9,039 bases of DNA, from NCBI GenBank assembly GCA_021160155.1, contig JAGHDB010000022.1, positions 1 to 9,039 on the forward strand, in the 5' to 3' direction. The notes below the pieces were generated by a model, which saw nothing but the letters and a program-made list of their open reading frames with translations, did not search any database and had not been told where the DNA came from. A program made the translations under genes and the position numbers. This document shows positions 1 through 6,452 of this stretch, piece after piece (position 1 is the first letter of the stretch; every line of letters starts with the position of its first letter). The DNA is from Bacteroidales bacterium (GTDB lineage: Bacteria; Bacteroidota; Bacteroidia; Bacteroidales; UBA12481).

Positions 1-42
1 ACCATAAATCATACAAATCCTTTATCTTTTAAAATCCTAAGT

Positions 43-60
43 AGTTAAGCTATTTTAACT
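43..60. other. Short AT-rich inverted repeat in the left flank
   Basis: Arms AGTTAA (43-48) and TTAACT (55-60) can form a six-pair stem with a six-base loop. It lies downstream of the minus-strand tRNA gene and could be a weak 3' end for that transcript, but the stem is almost all A-T and no clean T-run follows on the minus strand. Apart from this stem and the repeat at 107-144, the first 149 bases are AT-rich with no gene that I can support. Confidence 0.25.
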
Positions 61-106
61 CCTTTTATAAATCCAATTTTTCAAAATCAAACATAATGTC
101 TTATTT

Positions 107-144
107 CACACCCACACTCACACCCACACCCACACCCACACCCA
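107..144 (-). repeat. Six-base tandem repeat (GGGTGT on minus strand), G-quadruplex type
   Basis: On the plus strand, CCC triplets begin at 111, 123, 129, 135 and 141, in exact six-base register. The missing member of the series, at 117-119, reads CTC. On the minus strand the last four triplets are GGG runs separated by three-base TGT loops, which is the classic G-quadruplex pattern. The array starts six bases beyond the 3' end of the minus-strand tRNA-Ser, so it would be in the tRNA precursor's 3' trailer. It codes for nothing recognisable. Whether it folds, or is only a slippage-made microsatellite, cannot be told from sequence. Confidence 0.85.
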
Positions 145-149
145 TCTCG

Positions 150-236
150 CGGAGAGAGGGGGATTCGAACCCCCGGTAGCCTTACGACTACGGCAGTTTA
201 GCAAACTGCTGGATTAAGCCACTCTCCCACCTCTCC
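150..236 (-). tRNA. tRNA-Ser, anticodon GCU
   Basis: This 87-base tRNA reads serine codons AGC and AGU. On the minus strand the acceptor stem GGAGAGG (236-230) pairs with TCTCTCC (157-151), with one G-U pair at the inner end, and the discriminator base is G (150), as usual for serine tRNAs. The anticodon stem-loop is GCAGT-TTGCTAA-ACTGC, with the GCT anticodon at 200-202. A long variable arm, GTAGTC-GTAA-GGCTAC, confirms a class II tRNA. The T arm is GGGGG-TTCGAAT-CCCCC. The 3' CCA is not encoded, since CGA follows the discriminator, so CCA must be added after processing. Confidence 0.97.
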
Positions 237-249
237 AAAACAAGTGCGG

Positions 250-280
250 CAAAAGTACACATTCAATCCAAAATATCCAA
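250..280 (-). promoter_or_regulatory. Bacteroidota-type promoter for tRNA-Ser
   Basis: On the minus strand a TTG (280-278) is followed by 20 bases and then TACTTTTG (257-250). This is a perfect match to the -33/-7 pattern of the Bacteroidota primary sigma factor, TTG, 17-23 bases, TAnnTTTG. The expected transcription start, around 243, lies a few bases before the mature tRNA end at 236, as expected for a tRNA gene with a short leader. It sits in the 77-base gap between floA and the tRNA, so the tRNA need not depend on read-through from floA. Confidence 0.7.
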
Positions 281-313
281 TGGGAATAACAAAAACGAAT
301 TACAGATCCCGGC

Positions 314-1303
314 TTATTTTTTATCCGGTGTTGCTCCTTTCGGGGGATTGGTGATGGAATTCCGCATTTTTGTGTCCGCATCGATATTTTTCATCCGGTA
401 ATAATCCATAATCCCCAGATTTCCCGAACGGAAAGCATCGGCCATAGCCAGCGGCACCTGCACCTCAGCTTCAATAACCTTGGCACGGGCCTCCTGGGCT
501 TTAGCTTTCATCTCCTGCTCCATAGCCACAGCCATAGCTCTGCGTTCTTCTGCCTTGGCCTGTGCAATATTCTTATCCGCATTGGCCTGATCCATCTGTA
601 ATACGGCACCAATGTTCTTTCCAATATCAATATCGGCAATATCAATAGAAAGAATTTCAAAAGCGGTTCCTGCATCCAGTCCTTTTTCAAGCACTACTCT
701 GGAGATAAAATCAGGATTTTCAAGTACTGCTTTATGACTTGAAGAAGATCCGATGGATGAAACGATTCCTTCACCTACACGAGCCAGTACGGTTTCTTCG
801 CCGGCTCCCCCCACCAGTTGAGTAATATTCGCCCTGACGGTTACCCGCGCTTTGGCAATCAGTTCAATTCCGTCTTTAGCAACAGCTTTAACCGGAGGGG
901 TATCAATAACTTTTGGGTTCACCGACATCTGCACTGCTTCCAGCACATTCCGGCCAGCCAGGTCAATGGCGGTGGACATTTTAAAATTCAGGTCGAGATT
1001 AGCTTTATCTGCAGAAACCAGGGCATTCACTACCAGTTGCACATGTCCTCCTGCCAGGAAGTGTGCTTCAAGGGCATCCCTTTTCAGAATTATACCGGCC
1101 TTTGTACCGGTGATCATCGCATTGACAATAGTTCTCGGAGGTACTTTTCTCCAGCGCATAAAAATCAGTTGGACCAATGAAACACGCACACCGCTGATCA
1201 ATGCCTGAAACCACAAACCCAGTGGCACAATATATAACAAGATCGCCAGACCGACGATAGCCACCGCAATAATGGCAATTAAATAAACCGCATTAGTATC
1301 CAT
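314..1303 (-). CDS. floA: Flotillin-like protein FloA
   Basis: This is a membrane scaffold protein of the FloA/UPF0365 family (329 residues, normal length), which forms functional membrane microdomains in bacteria. A hydrophobic N-terminus (about residues 5-27) and a second hydrophobic stretch (about 29-50) anchor it. A PHB/SPFH-like domain follows to about 230. An Ala/Glu/Lys-rich region (about 232-290, with repeated [13 protein letters not shown] segments) should form the coiled coil used for oligomerisation. The conserved segments [20 protein letters not shown] and [14 protein letters not shown] are typical of the family. The gene starts two bases after the nfeD-like stop codon, so the two are surely co-transcribed. 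NfeD-FloA pairs are a known arrangement. No obvious Shine-Dalgarno sequence precedes the ATG, which is normal for this phylum. No strong terminator is visible after the stop. Confidence 0.95.
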   Translation of the reverse strand: MDTNAVYLIAIIAVAIVGLAILLYIVPLGLWFQALISGVRVSLVQLIFMRWRKVPPRTIVNAMITGTKAGIILKRDALEAHFLAGGHVQLVVNALVSADKANLDLNFKMSTAIDLAGRNVLEAVQMSVNPKVIDTPPVKAVAKDGIELIAKARVTVRANITQLVGGAGEETVLARVGEGIVSSIGSSSSHKAVLENPDFISRVVLEKGLDAGTAFEILSIDIADIDIGKNIGAVLQMDQANADKNIAQAKAEERRAMAVAMEQEMKAKAQEARAKVIEAEVQVPLAMADAFRSGNLGIMDYYRMKNIDADTKMRNSITNPPKGATPDKK

Positions 1304-1305
1304 AA

Positions 1306-1776
1306 TTAATCTATTATTGGTTTTACAACAACATAACTACTGGCCACTTTAACCACCACTACCGGGGTTTGTTGATCAATATAATGTCCTTCAGAATGCC
1401 CTTCGATTTTCCGGTCATTGATTACAACCGTTCCAATCGGAGCCAGGCGGGTCAGTGTAAATCCTTTCTGCCCGGGTATAACCCCCGTATCCTCTGTACT
1501 TTTAACATGAGAATCGATATCTGTGGAGAGAGAGAGCTTTTTCCAGGTTTTTGAGCGAAGCACCAAAAAAAAAGTCAGCAACAAAACCACAAGTACACCC
1601 ACCAATACAATCAACCCTGCAGTTGTATCAAAAAAAGTAAATGCAAGGTACACTGCTCCGGCCAGTAAAGCCACTCCGCCAATTCCGGCGATAGTCACCC
1701 CGGGAACAACAAGAAATTCAAGCAGCAGCAGAACGATTCCTGCCAGAATCATAAGTATAATACCAATGATGGTCAT
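1306..1776 (-). CDS. Short NfeD-family membrane protein
   Basis: This 156-residue protein belongs to the short NfeD class (NfeD1b/YuaF-like), which lacks the N-terminal ClpP-like serine protease domain of long NfeD proteins. It has three likely membrane helices (about residues 3-21, 27-48 and 52-74), then a linker and a C-terminal OB-fold (about 95-155). The OB-fold is recognised by [19 protein letters not shown] and by alternating strands ending in [16 protein letters not shown]. Members of this family are usually encoded next to a flotillin-type protein and act with it in membrane organisation. Here floA follows after two bases, and clpS precedes it by seven. A run of nine T (complement of 1565-1573) lies in the codons of the third membrane helix but does not break the frame. 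Confidence 0.93.
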   Translation of the reverse strand: MTIIGIILMILAGIVLLLLEFLVVPGVTIAGIGGVALLAGAVYLAFTFFDTTAGLIVLVGVLVVLLLTFFLVLRSKTWKKLSLSTDIDSHVKSTEDTGVIPGQKGFTLTRLAPIGTVVINDRKIEGHSEGHYIDQQTPVVVVKVASSYVVVKPIID

Positions 1777-1783
1777 TCTCTGA

Positions 1784-2068
1784 TTATTCGATAGTTACCT
1801 GTAGCCCCCTGTCTATCAAGGCCTCCCGCATGGGTTCCAAATCATCATGTCCTCCGCTTTTGACTTCACATTTGCCTTTGTAATGTGTAATATACGCACA
1901 TTGCTCTGCCTGTACCGGATCATGGGCACACACCTCCACCAAACAGCTGATCACATATTTGATGGTATGAATCTCATCATTATGCAGCACCAGATACCTG
2001 ACCCGGTCGTTTTGTCCGGCAGCAGAATCGATTGAATCAGGTCGATATTTGATTTTTTTTGTCATCAT
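1784..2068 (-). CDS. clpS: ClpS, adaptor of the Clp protease
   Basis: ClpS hands proteins with destabilising N-terminal residues (N-degrons) to the AAA+ partner of ClpP in the cytoplasm. The core is clear: YLVLHNDEIHTIKYVISCL contains the Asn-Asp-acidic motif of the N-degron pocket, and AYITHYKGKCEVK contains the conserved pocket His. The C-terminus, EALIDRGLQVTIE, matches the family's last helix and strand. I chose the ATG at 2068 (95 residues). The next codon, at 2065, is also ATG, so 94 residues is equally possible. An upstream in-frame ATG at 2107 would add an unconserved, hydrophobic MSIKMFILVSLNK segment and is less likely. It is the first gene of the clpS-nfeD-floA cluster, with seven bases before nfeD. 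I found no convincing promoter motif upstream. Confidence 0.92.
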   Translation of the reverse strand: MMTKKIKYRPDSIDSAAGQNDRVRYLVLHNDEIHTIKYVISCLVEVCAHDPVQAEQCAYITHYKGKCEVKSGGHDDLEPMREALIDRGLQVTIE

Positions 2069-2132
2069 TTTATTTAGGGAGACCAAAATAAACATTTTTA
2101 TTGACATTGCAGCTCATCTTTGTTAATAAAGT

Positions 2133-2145
2133 TCCAGAATCTGGA
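2133..2145. promoter_or_regulatory. Perfect 13-base dyad between clpS and recA, possible operator
   Basis: TCCAGA-A-TCTGGA has six-base arms that are exact reverse complements around a single central base. It lies in the 199-base divergent region between clpS and recA, about 26-38 bases upstream of the candidate recA -7 box. A dyad in this position is typical of a repressor or activator site, and a recA gene is a natural target for a damage-response regulator. I do not recognise the motif as a known LexA box, so the regulator is unknown. Confidence 0.35.
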
Positions 2146-2170
2146 CGATTAAAAAACCATCTATAGTTGA

Positions 2171-2178
2171 TATATTTG
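2171..2178 (+). promoter_or_regulatory. Candidate -7 promoter box of recA
   Basis: TATATTTG fits the Bacteroidota -7 consensus TAnnTTTG exactly. No TTG is found at the usual 17-23 base distance upstream, so the -33 element is missing or weak, which would fit a promoter helped by an activator. The predicted start, near 2185, leaves a leader of about 80 bases before the recA ATG. Confidence 0.4.
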
Positions 2179-2190
2179 TACTTTAGTCAA

Positions 2191-2239
2191 ATGCAGTAAC
2201 GACGGTCCGGTTTTTTCCATTTTACCGGTTTTATTGCAT
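2191..2239 (+). promoter_or_regulatory. Fold-back structure in the recA leader
   Basis: ATGCAGTAA (2191-2199) pairs with TTATTGCAT (2231-2239) in nine consecutive pairs, one of them G-U. Inside, CCGGT (2207-2211) pairs with ACCGG (2224-2228) around a T-rich loop. A second, all A-U stem, AATTATT (2244-2250) with AATAATT (2256-2262), ends five bases before the recA ATG. If transcription starts near 2185, nearly the whole leader is structured. It could affect stability or translation of recA mRNA. Function is inferred only from the pairing. Confidence 0.4.
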
Positions 2240-2267
2240 CCATAATTATTAGACAAATAATTCAAAC

Positions 2268-3281
2268 ATGGAAAAAGAAAATTCTCAACAGAAGGAGAAA
2301 CAAAAAGCTCTGCAGCTGACCCTCGATAAAATCGAAAAAAGCTATGGAAAAGGCACCATCATGCGTATGGGAGATGAGGCAATTGAAGATATTCCGACTA
2401 TCTCTTCAGGATCGATCGGACTGGATCTTGCCTTAGGAGTCGGAGGTTATCCCAAAGGCCGTGTCATTGAAATTTACGGCCCTGAATCTTCGGGTAAAAC
2501 AACGCTGGCCATTCATGCCATTGCCGAAGCACAAAAGGAGGGGGGAATTGCAGCATTTATCGACGCCGAGCATGCTTTTGACCGGTTTTATGCTGAAAAA
2601 CTCGGAGTAGATGTGGAGAATCTTTTGGTTTCGCAACCGGACAATGGAGAACAGGCACTTGAGATCACGGATCATTTAATCCGTTCAGGAGCTATAGATA
2701 TCATTGTAATCGACAGTGTGGCTGCTTTAACTCCGAAAGCAGAAATCGAAGGTGAGATGGGTGAATCAAAGATGGGTCTTCAGGCCAGGCTGATGTCACA
2801 GGCATTACGAAAATTAACCAGTAGCATCAGCAAAACCAGAACCTGCGTCATCTTTATCAATCAGCTTCGTGAAAAAATCGGTGTCATGTTCGGCAATCCC
2901 GAAACCACCACGGGGGGGAATGCGCTCAAGTTTTACGCCACTGTCAGATTGGATGTCAGACGTATAGGGCAGATCAAAGATGGAGAACAAGCCACCGGTA
3001 ACCGTACCCGCGTTAAAGTGGTTAAAAACAAAGTAGCTCCTCCGTTTAAAAAAGCAGAATTTGACCTGGTTTACGGTTCGGGTATCTCACGAATCGGTGA
3101 GGTATTGGATATGGCCGTAGATACCGACGTGATCAAAAAAAGCGGGTCGTGGTTTTCATACGGGGATACGAAACTTGGGCAGGGACGAGATGCGGTTAAA
3201 AACCTGCTTGCTGATAATCCTGAACTTTTAGAGGAATTAATTCAGAAAATTAAGAAGACCGACACCCATGAAAATCAGTAA
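2268..3281 (+). CDS. recA: Recombinase A
   Basis: RecA binds single-stranded DNA as an ATP-dependent filament, drives homologous strand exchange, and triggers LexA-type self-cleavage where such repressors exist. The 337-residue protein has the full family core: the Walker A motif GPESSGKT (71-78), the catalytic Glu in DAEHA (Glu101), the Walker B strand IIVIDS (145-150), loop L1 around EGEMG (161-165), and loop L2 with [20 protein letters not shown] (198-217). The RecA signature ALKFYATVR (219-227) follows. The C-terminal domain ends in a short tail with few acidic residues. The ATG at 2268 gives a normal N-terminal helix. The gene end overlaps the next gene by 14 bases. Confidence 0.99.
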   Translation: MEKENSQQKEKQKALQLTLDKIEKSYGKGTIMRMGDEAIEDIPTISSGSIGLDLALGVGGYPKGRVIEIYGPESSGKTTLAIHAIAEAQKEGGIAAFIDAEHAFDRFYAEKLGVDVENLLVSQPDNGEQALEITDHLIRSGAIDIIVIDSVAALTPKAEIEGEMGESKMGLQARLMSQALRKLTSSISKTRTCVIFINQLREKIGVMFGNPETTTGGNALKFYATVRLDVRRIGQIKDGEQATGNRTRVKVVKNKVAPPFKKAEFDLVYGSGISRIGEVLDMAVDTDVIKKSGSWFSYGDTKLGQGRDAVKNLLADNPELLEELIQKIKKTDTHENQ

Positions 3282-4347
3282 ACTTTCCTTGGCAATAAAA
3301 CTCTTTGCCGGACTCCTGATCATTCTTAACACGTTCTGGCTTTCATCGTGTACCGGTCATAAAAATAAAAAAGCGGGAGAAACTGTTACCAATTCATTGA
3401 ACGTGAAGCAGGATACGGTTGATATTTCAACCCTGAACATGTTGATCAGGCGTGACCCGACCAATGCTTCTCTATTTGCCCGCCGGGCTAAAATGCAGAG
3501 TACACTGAAGAAAAATGACGAAGCGATCAATGATATTTCCATTGCCCTCCGCCTTGACTCTTTGGTTCCCGGTTATTATATTCAACAATCAGAATATTAT
3601 GTGGTAGCCGGCCGGCCGAACAGCGCTAAAAATTCACTTAACAGAGGATTAAAACTATTTCCTGATAATGTTGATTTGATGCTAAAACTGGCTGAAATAC
3701 ACTTTTATCTTAAAGAGTATGGTCGGGCTAAAATAATCCTGAATAACGTCATGTCCATTGACGATGATAATCCGCAGTTATATTTTCTAAATGGCTTGAT
3801 CTCTGCTGAAAATAAAGACACAAGCGGAGCCATCCGTTATTTCAAAACCGCCATTGAAAAGGACCCCGACTTTTACGCAGCTTATATGCAAACCGGCAGA
3901 TTGATGGCTGCCCAGAATAATGATATGGCGATGCAGTATTACCAATCAGCTATTGATCTGACACCTGAAAGCTACGAAGCAAGGTATCATCTCGCGCTTT
4001 ACAGTCAGGAACACAGCCACCTGGATGAAGCACTGTCACAATATGATTATATCATCCACCGCATTGACAGTACAGTTGCTTTCCCCTATTTTAACAAAGG
4101 GTATATTGATATGATTTATAAAAAGGATTTCGATCAGGCCATTCAATGGTTTACCCGCGCCCTGAGCTACAAACCTGATTACACAGAAGCCTATTATAAC
4201 AGGGGATTTTGTTATGAGATCAGCGGCAAATATAAAAGAGCCAAAGAGGATTATAATGCCTGTTTAAAACTGGCTCCCAATTACCCGCTTGCTATTAAAG
4301 GATTAAACCGGATTGATGACGGAAAACCTATAAAAATTAAAAAATGA
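3268..4347 (+). CDS. TPR-repeat lipoprotein
   Basis: This 359-residue protein is probably a scaffold for protein-protein contacts in the cell envelope. A signal peptide with a hydrophobic core (about residues 12-24) ends in the lipobox LSSC, so Cys28 should be lipidated. The residues after the Cys (TGHKNKK) are basic, not the acidic export signal seen on surface lipoproteins of this phylum, which suggests a periplasm-facing location. After a linker, eight consecutive TPR units of about 34 residues cover roughly 66-345, with typical W/Y-x-x-x-G/A helix A and A-x-x-x-F/Y helix B patterns (for example [20 protein letters not shown]). Its ATG lies inside the last codons of recA in another frame, and its stop overlaps the next start (ATGA). 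No specific partner is identifiable. The downstream peptidase is the obvious candidate by context. Confidence 0.9.
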   Translation: MKISKLSLAIKLFAGLLIILNTFWLSSCTGHKNKKAGETVTNSLNVKQDTVDISTLNMLIRRDPTNASLFARRAKMQSTLKKNDEAINDISIALRLDSLVPGYYIQQSEYYVVAGRPNSAKNSLNRGLKLFPDNVDLMLKLAEIHFYLKEYGRAKIILNNVMSIDDDNPQLYFLNGLISAENKDTSGAIRYFKTAIEKDPDFYAAYMQTGRLMAAQNNDMAMQYYQSAIDLTPESYEARYHLALYSQEHSHLDEALSQYDYIIHRIDSTVAFPYFNKGYIDMIYKKDFDQAIQWFTRALSYKPDYTEAYYNRGFCYEISGKYKRAKEDYNACLKLAPNYPLAIKGLNRIDDGKPIKIKK

Positions 4348-6431
4348 TGAAATCAGTCAATCGCCTGGTGCCTGCACTCCTGATCCTGATTACTTTCATG
4401 GGGTGTAACCAGAATTTCACGCCGGCTTACCGGCCTGAAACACCCCGACTGGCCAGTGACCGGATGACTCCGGAAGTACTTTGGTCATTCGGTCGTATCG
4501 GTGGCGTATCGTTATCGCCCGACCAACAGAACATCCTTTTTGGAATTTCTTATTACAACATTAAAGAAAATCGCAGCTACCGTGATTTGTATTTACTGCC
4601 TGCCGACAGTGGCAACTTCCGTGAATTAACACATACCGGTGTACGTGAGTTTAATGAAACATGGAGACCCGACGGAGAAAAAATCGGGTATTTAAGCAGT
4701 CGTTCCGGCACCTCACAAATATGGGAAATTCACCCGGACGGAACCGGTAACCGAAAAATTTCGGACATTGACGGGGGAATCAACGGGTTTATTTATGCCC
4801 CTGATATGAAGCACATTGCTTTTATCAAAGAGGTTAAAGTAGAACCTGATGTACATGACCTCTATCCCGATCTTCCGAAAAGTAACGCCCGTTTGATTGA
4901 TGATCTGATGTACCGTCACTGGGACAGATGGGTTGATACCTATTCACATATTTTTATTGCGGATTACCAAAACGGGAAACTCACTCATGTAAAAGACATT
5001 ATGGAAGGAGAGCCCTGGGAATCACCCATGCGGCCTTTCGGTGGAATGGAACAAATCACCTGGTCGCCCGATGGCTCCAAACTGGTTTATACCTGCCGCA
5101 AAAAAAAAGGAGTTGATTATACCCTCTCTACCAATTCCGACCTGTATCAATATGATCTTTCAACGGGTAAAACCGTTAATCTCACTGAAGGAATGATGGG
5201 ATACGATATTAACCCGGTTTTTAGTCCGGATGGTCGTTGGCTTGCCTGGGAAAGTATGGAGCGTGAAGGTTATGAATCGGATAAGAACCGGTTGTTTCTG
5301 AAAAACTTAATCACCGGTGACAAACGGTATGTAACTAAGAATTTCGACCAGAACGTAGCCGGACTGGCATGGAGCGGGAACAGTCAATCCATCTATTTTA
5401 TTTCAGACTGGCATGCCACTGAAGAAATTTACCGGTATGATCTGAAACCGGACATCATTACCAAAATCACTTCGGGAGTTCATGACTACTCGTTGGTTAT
5501 CCCGGCTGACAGCGGACTATTCGCCGTGAAACATTCTATGTCAAAACCGGATGAAATCTATAAAGTAGACCCCTCCACAGGTGAAGCTGTTGAACTCAGT
5601 TTTGTCAATAAAAACCTTCTTGACCAGTTGCAGATGGGACGGGTTGAATCCCGGTGGATAACTACAACCGACCAGAAACAGATGAAAGTCTGGATTATTT
5701 ACCCACCCCACTTTGATCCCTCAAAAAAATATCCCACCCTACTCTATTGCCAGGGCGGTCCTCAGGGAACGGTCAGCCAGTTTTGGTCATATCGCTGGAA
5801 TTTTCAGATGATGGCTGCCAATGATTATATCATTGTGGCTCCCAACCGGCGTGGTTTACCAGGATTTGGGCAGGAATGGCTTGAAGAAATTTCAGGAGAT
5901 TATGGAGGGCAAAATATGAAAGATTATTTCTCCGCCATTGACTCAATGGCAAAAGAACCTTTCGTGGATGAAAATCGTCTTGGAGCCGTGGGCGCTTCAT
6001 ACGGAGGCTTCAGTGTGTACTGGATTGCCGGACATCATAATGGCCGGTTCAAGGCATTCATCGCCCATGACGGCATGTTTAATTTTGAAGGTGAATACTT
6101 AGGTACGGATGAAATGTGGTTCCCTAACTGGGACCTCGGCGGACCATTCTGGGATTCTAATAACCAGACAGCTATGAGAAGCTATGCCAACTCCCCGCAC
6201 CGTTTTGTCCAGTTATGGGATACGCCCATTCTGGTGATCCACGGCCAGAAAGACTACCGGATTCCGGTAGAACAGGGAATGCAGGCCTTTAATGCGGCAA
6301 AATTACTTGGAGTACCGGCCAGATTTCTCTATTTCCCGGAAGAAAACCACTGGGTGCTCTCTCCCCAGGACGGCATCTTATGGCAGCGGGTATTTTTCAA
6401 CTGGCTTGACCGGTGGTTGAAAAACAATTAA
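4344..6431 (+). CDS. S9-family serine peptidase, DPP5-like lipoprotein
   Basis: This 695-residue prolyl-oligopeptidase-family enzyme likely removes dipeptides from the N-termini of peptides in the periplasm. The N-terminal signal ends at Cys21 (FMGC, a slightly atypical lipobox), so it is probably lipid-anchored. Residues from about 40 to 420 form a beta-propeller with TolB/WD40-like blades (RPDGEKIGYLSS, WSPDGSKLVYTC, FSPDGRWLAWES). The alpha/beta-hydrolase domain follows, with YCQGGPQGT, the nucleophile Ser552 in GASYGG, Asp637 in HGQKDYRIP and His669 in EENHWVL. The triad is complete. The segment MYRHWDRWVDTYSH and the length near 690 suggest the S9C/DPP5 branch rather than DPP4, because I do not see the DPP4-type Glu-Glu motif. 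The specificity is an inference. It starts by a four-base overlap with the TPR gene and ends on a stop codon shared with convergent mutY. Confidence 0.93.
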   Translation: MMKSVNRLVPALLILITFMGCNQNFTPAYRPETPRLASDRMTPEVLWSFGRIGGVSLSPDQQNILFGISYYNIKENRSYRDLYLLPADSGNFRELTHTGVREFNETWRPDGEKIGYLSSRSGTSQIWEIHPDGTGNRKISDIDGGINGFIYAPDMKHIAFIKEVKVEPDVHDLYPDLPKSNARLIDDLMYRHWDRWVDTYSHIFIADYQNGKLTHVKDIMEGEPWESPMRPFGGMEQITWSPDGSKLVYTCRKKKGVDYTLSTNSDLYQYDLSTGKTVNLTEGMMGYDINPVFSPDGRWLAWESMEREGYESDKNRLFLKNLITGDKRYVTKNFDQNVAGLAWSGNSQSIYFISDWHATEEIYRYDLKPDIITKITSGVHDYSLVIPADSGLFAVKHSMSKPDEIYKVDPSTGEAVELSFVNKNLLDQLQMGRVESRWITTTDQKQMKVWIIYPPHFDPSKKYPTLLYCQGGPQGTVSQFWSYRWNFQMMAANDYIIVAPNRRGLPGFGQEWLEEISGDYGGQNMKDYFSAIDSMAKEPFVDENRLGAVGASYGGFSVYWIAGHHNGRFKAFIAHDGMFNFEGEYLGTDEMWFPNWDLGGPFWDSNNQTAMRSYANSPHRFVQLWDTPILVIHGQKDYRIPVEQGMQAFNAAKLLGVPARFLYFPEENHWVLSPQDGILWQRVFFNWLDRWLKNN

Positions 6432-6452
6432 CCGGTTAACTCCGCTAACCGG
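6428..6452. terminator. Stem-loop at the convergent ends of the peptidase gene and mutY
   Basis: CCGGTTA (6432-6438) and TAACCGG (6446-6452) form a seven-pair stem with a seven-base loop. The left arm is also part of the perfect 12-base palindrome TTAACCGGTTAA (6428-6439). On the minus strand the stem is followed by TTAATTGTTTTTC, a T-rich tract suited to ending mutY transcription, although the stem is still inside the last mutY codons. On the plus strand the stem falls just after the peptidase stop but no T-run follows, so it would act there at best weakly. Confidence 0.4.

Noticed and set aside
107..144. CRISPR array or telomere-like end
   Set aside because: The units are six bases with no spacers, which is a simple microsatellite. 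Nothing else suggests a replicon end.
818..1208. Open frames on the plus strand opposite floA
   Set aside because: They are antisense to a clear floA gene, overlap each other in two frames, and encode no recognisable domain.
2069..2107. Longer ClpS start at 2107
   Set aside because: The added MSIKMFILVSLNK is hydrophobic and unlike ClpS N-termini. The ATG pair at 2065-2068 gives a normal length.
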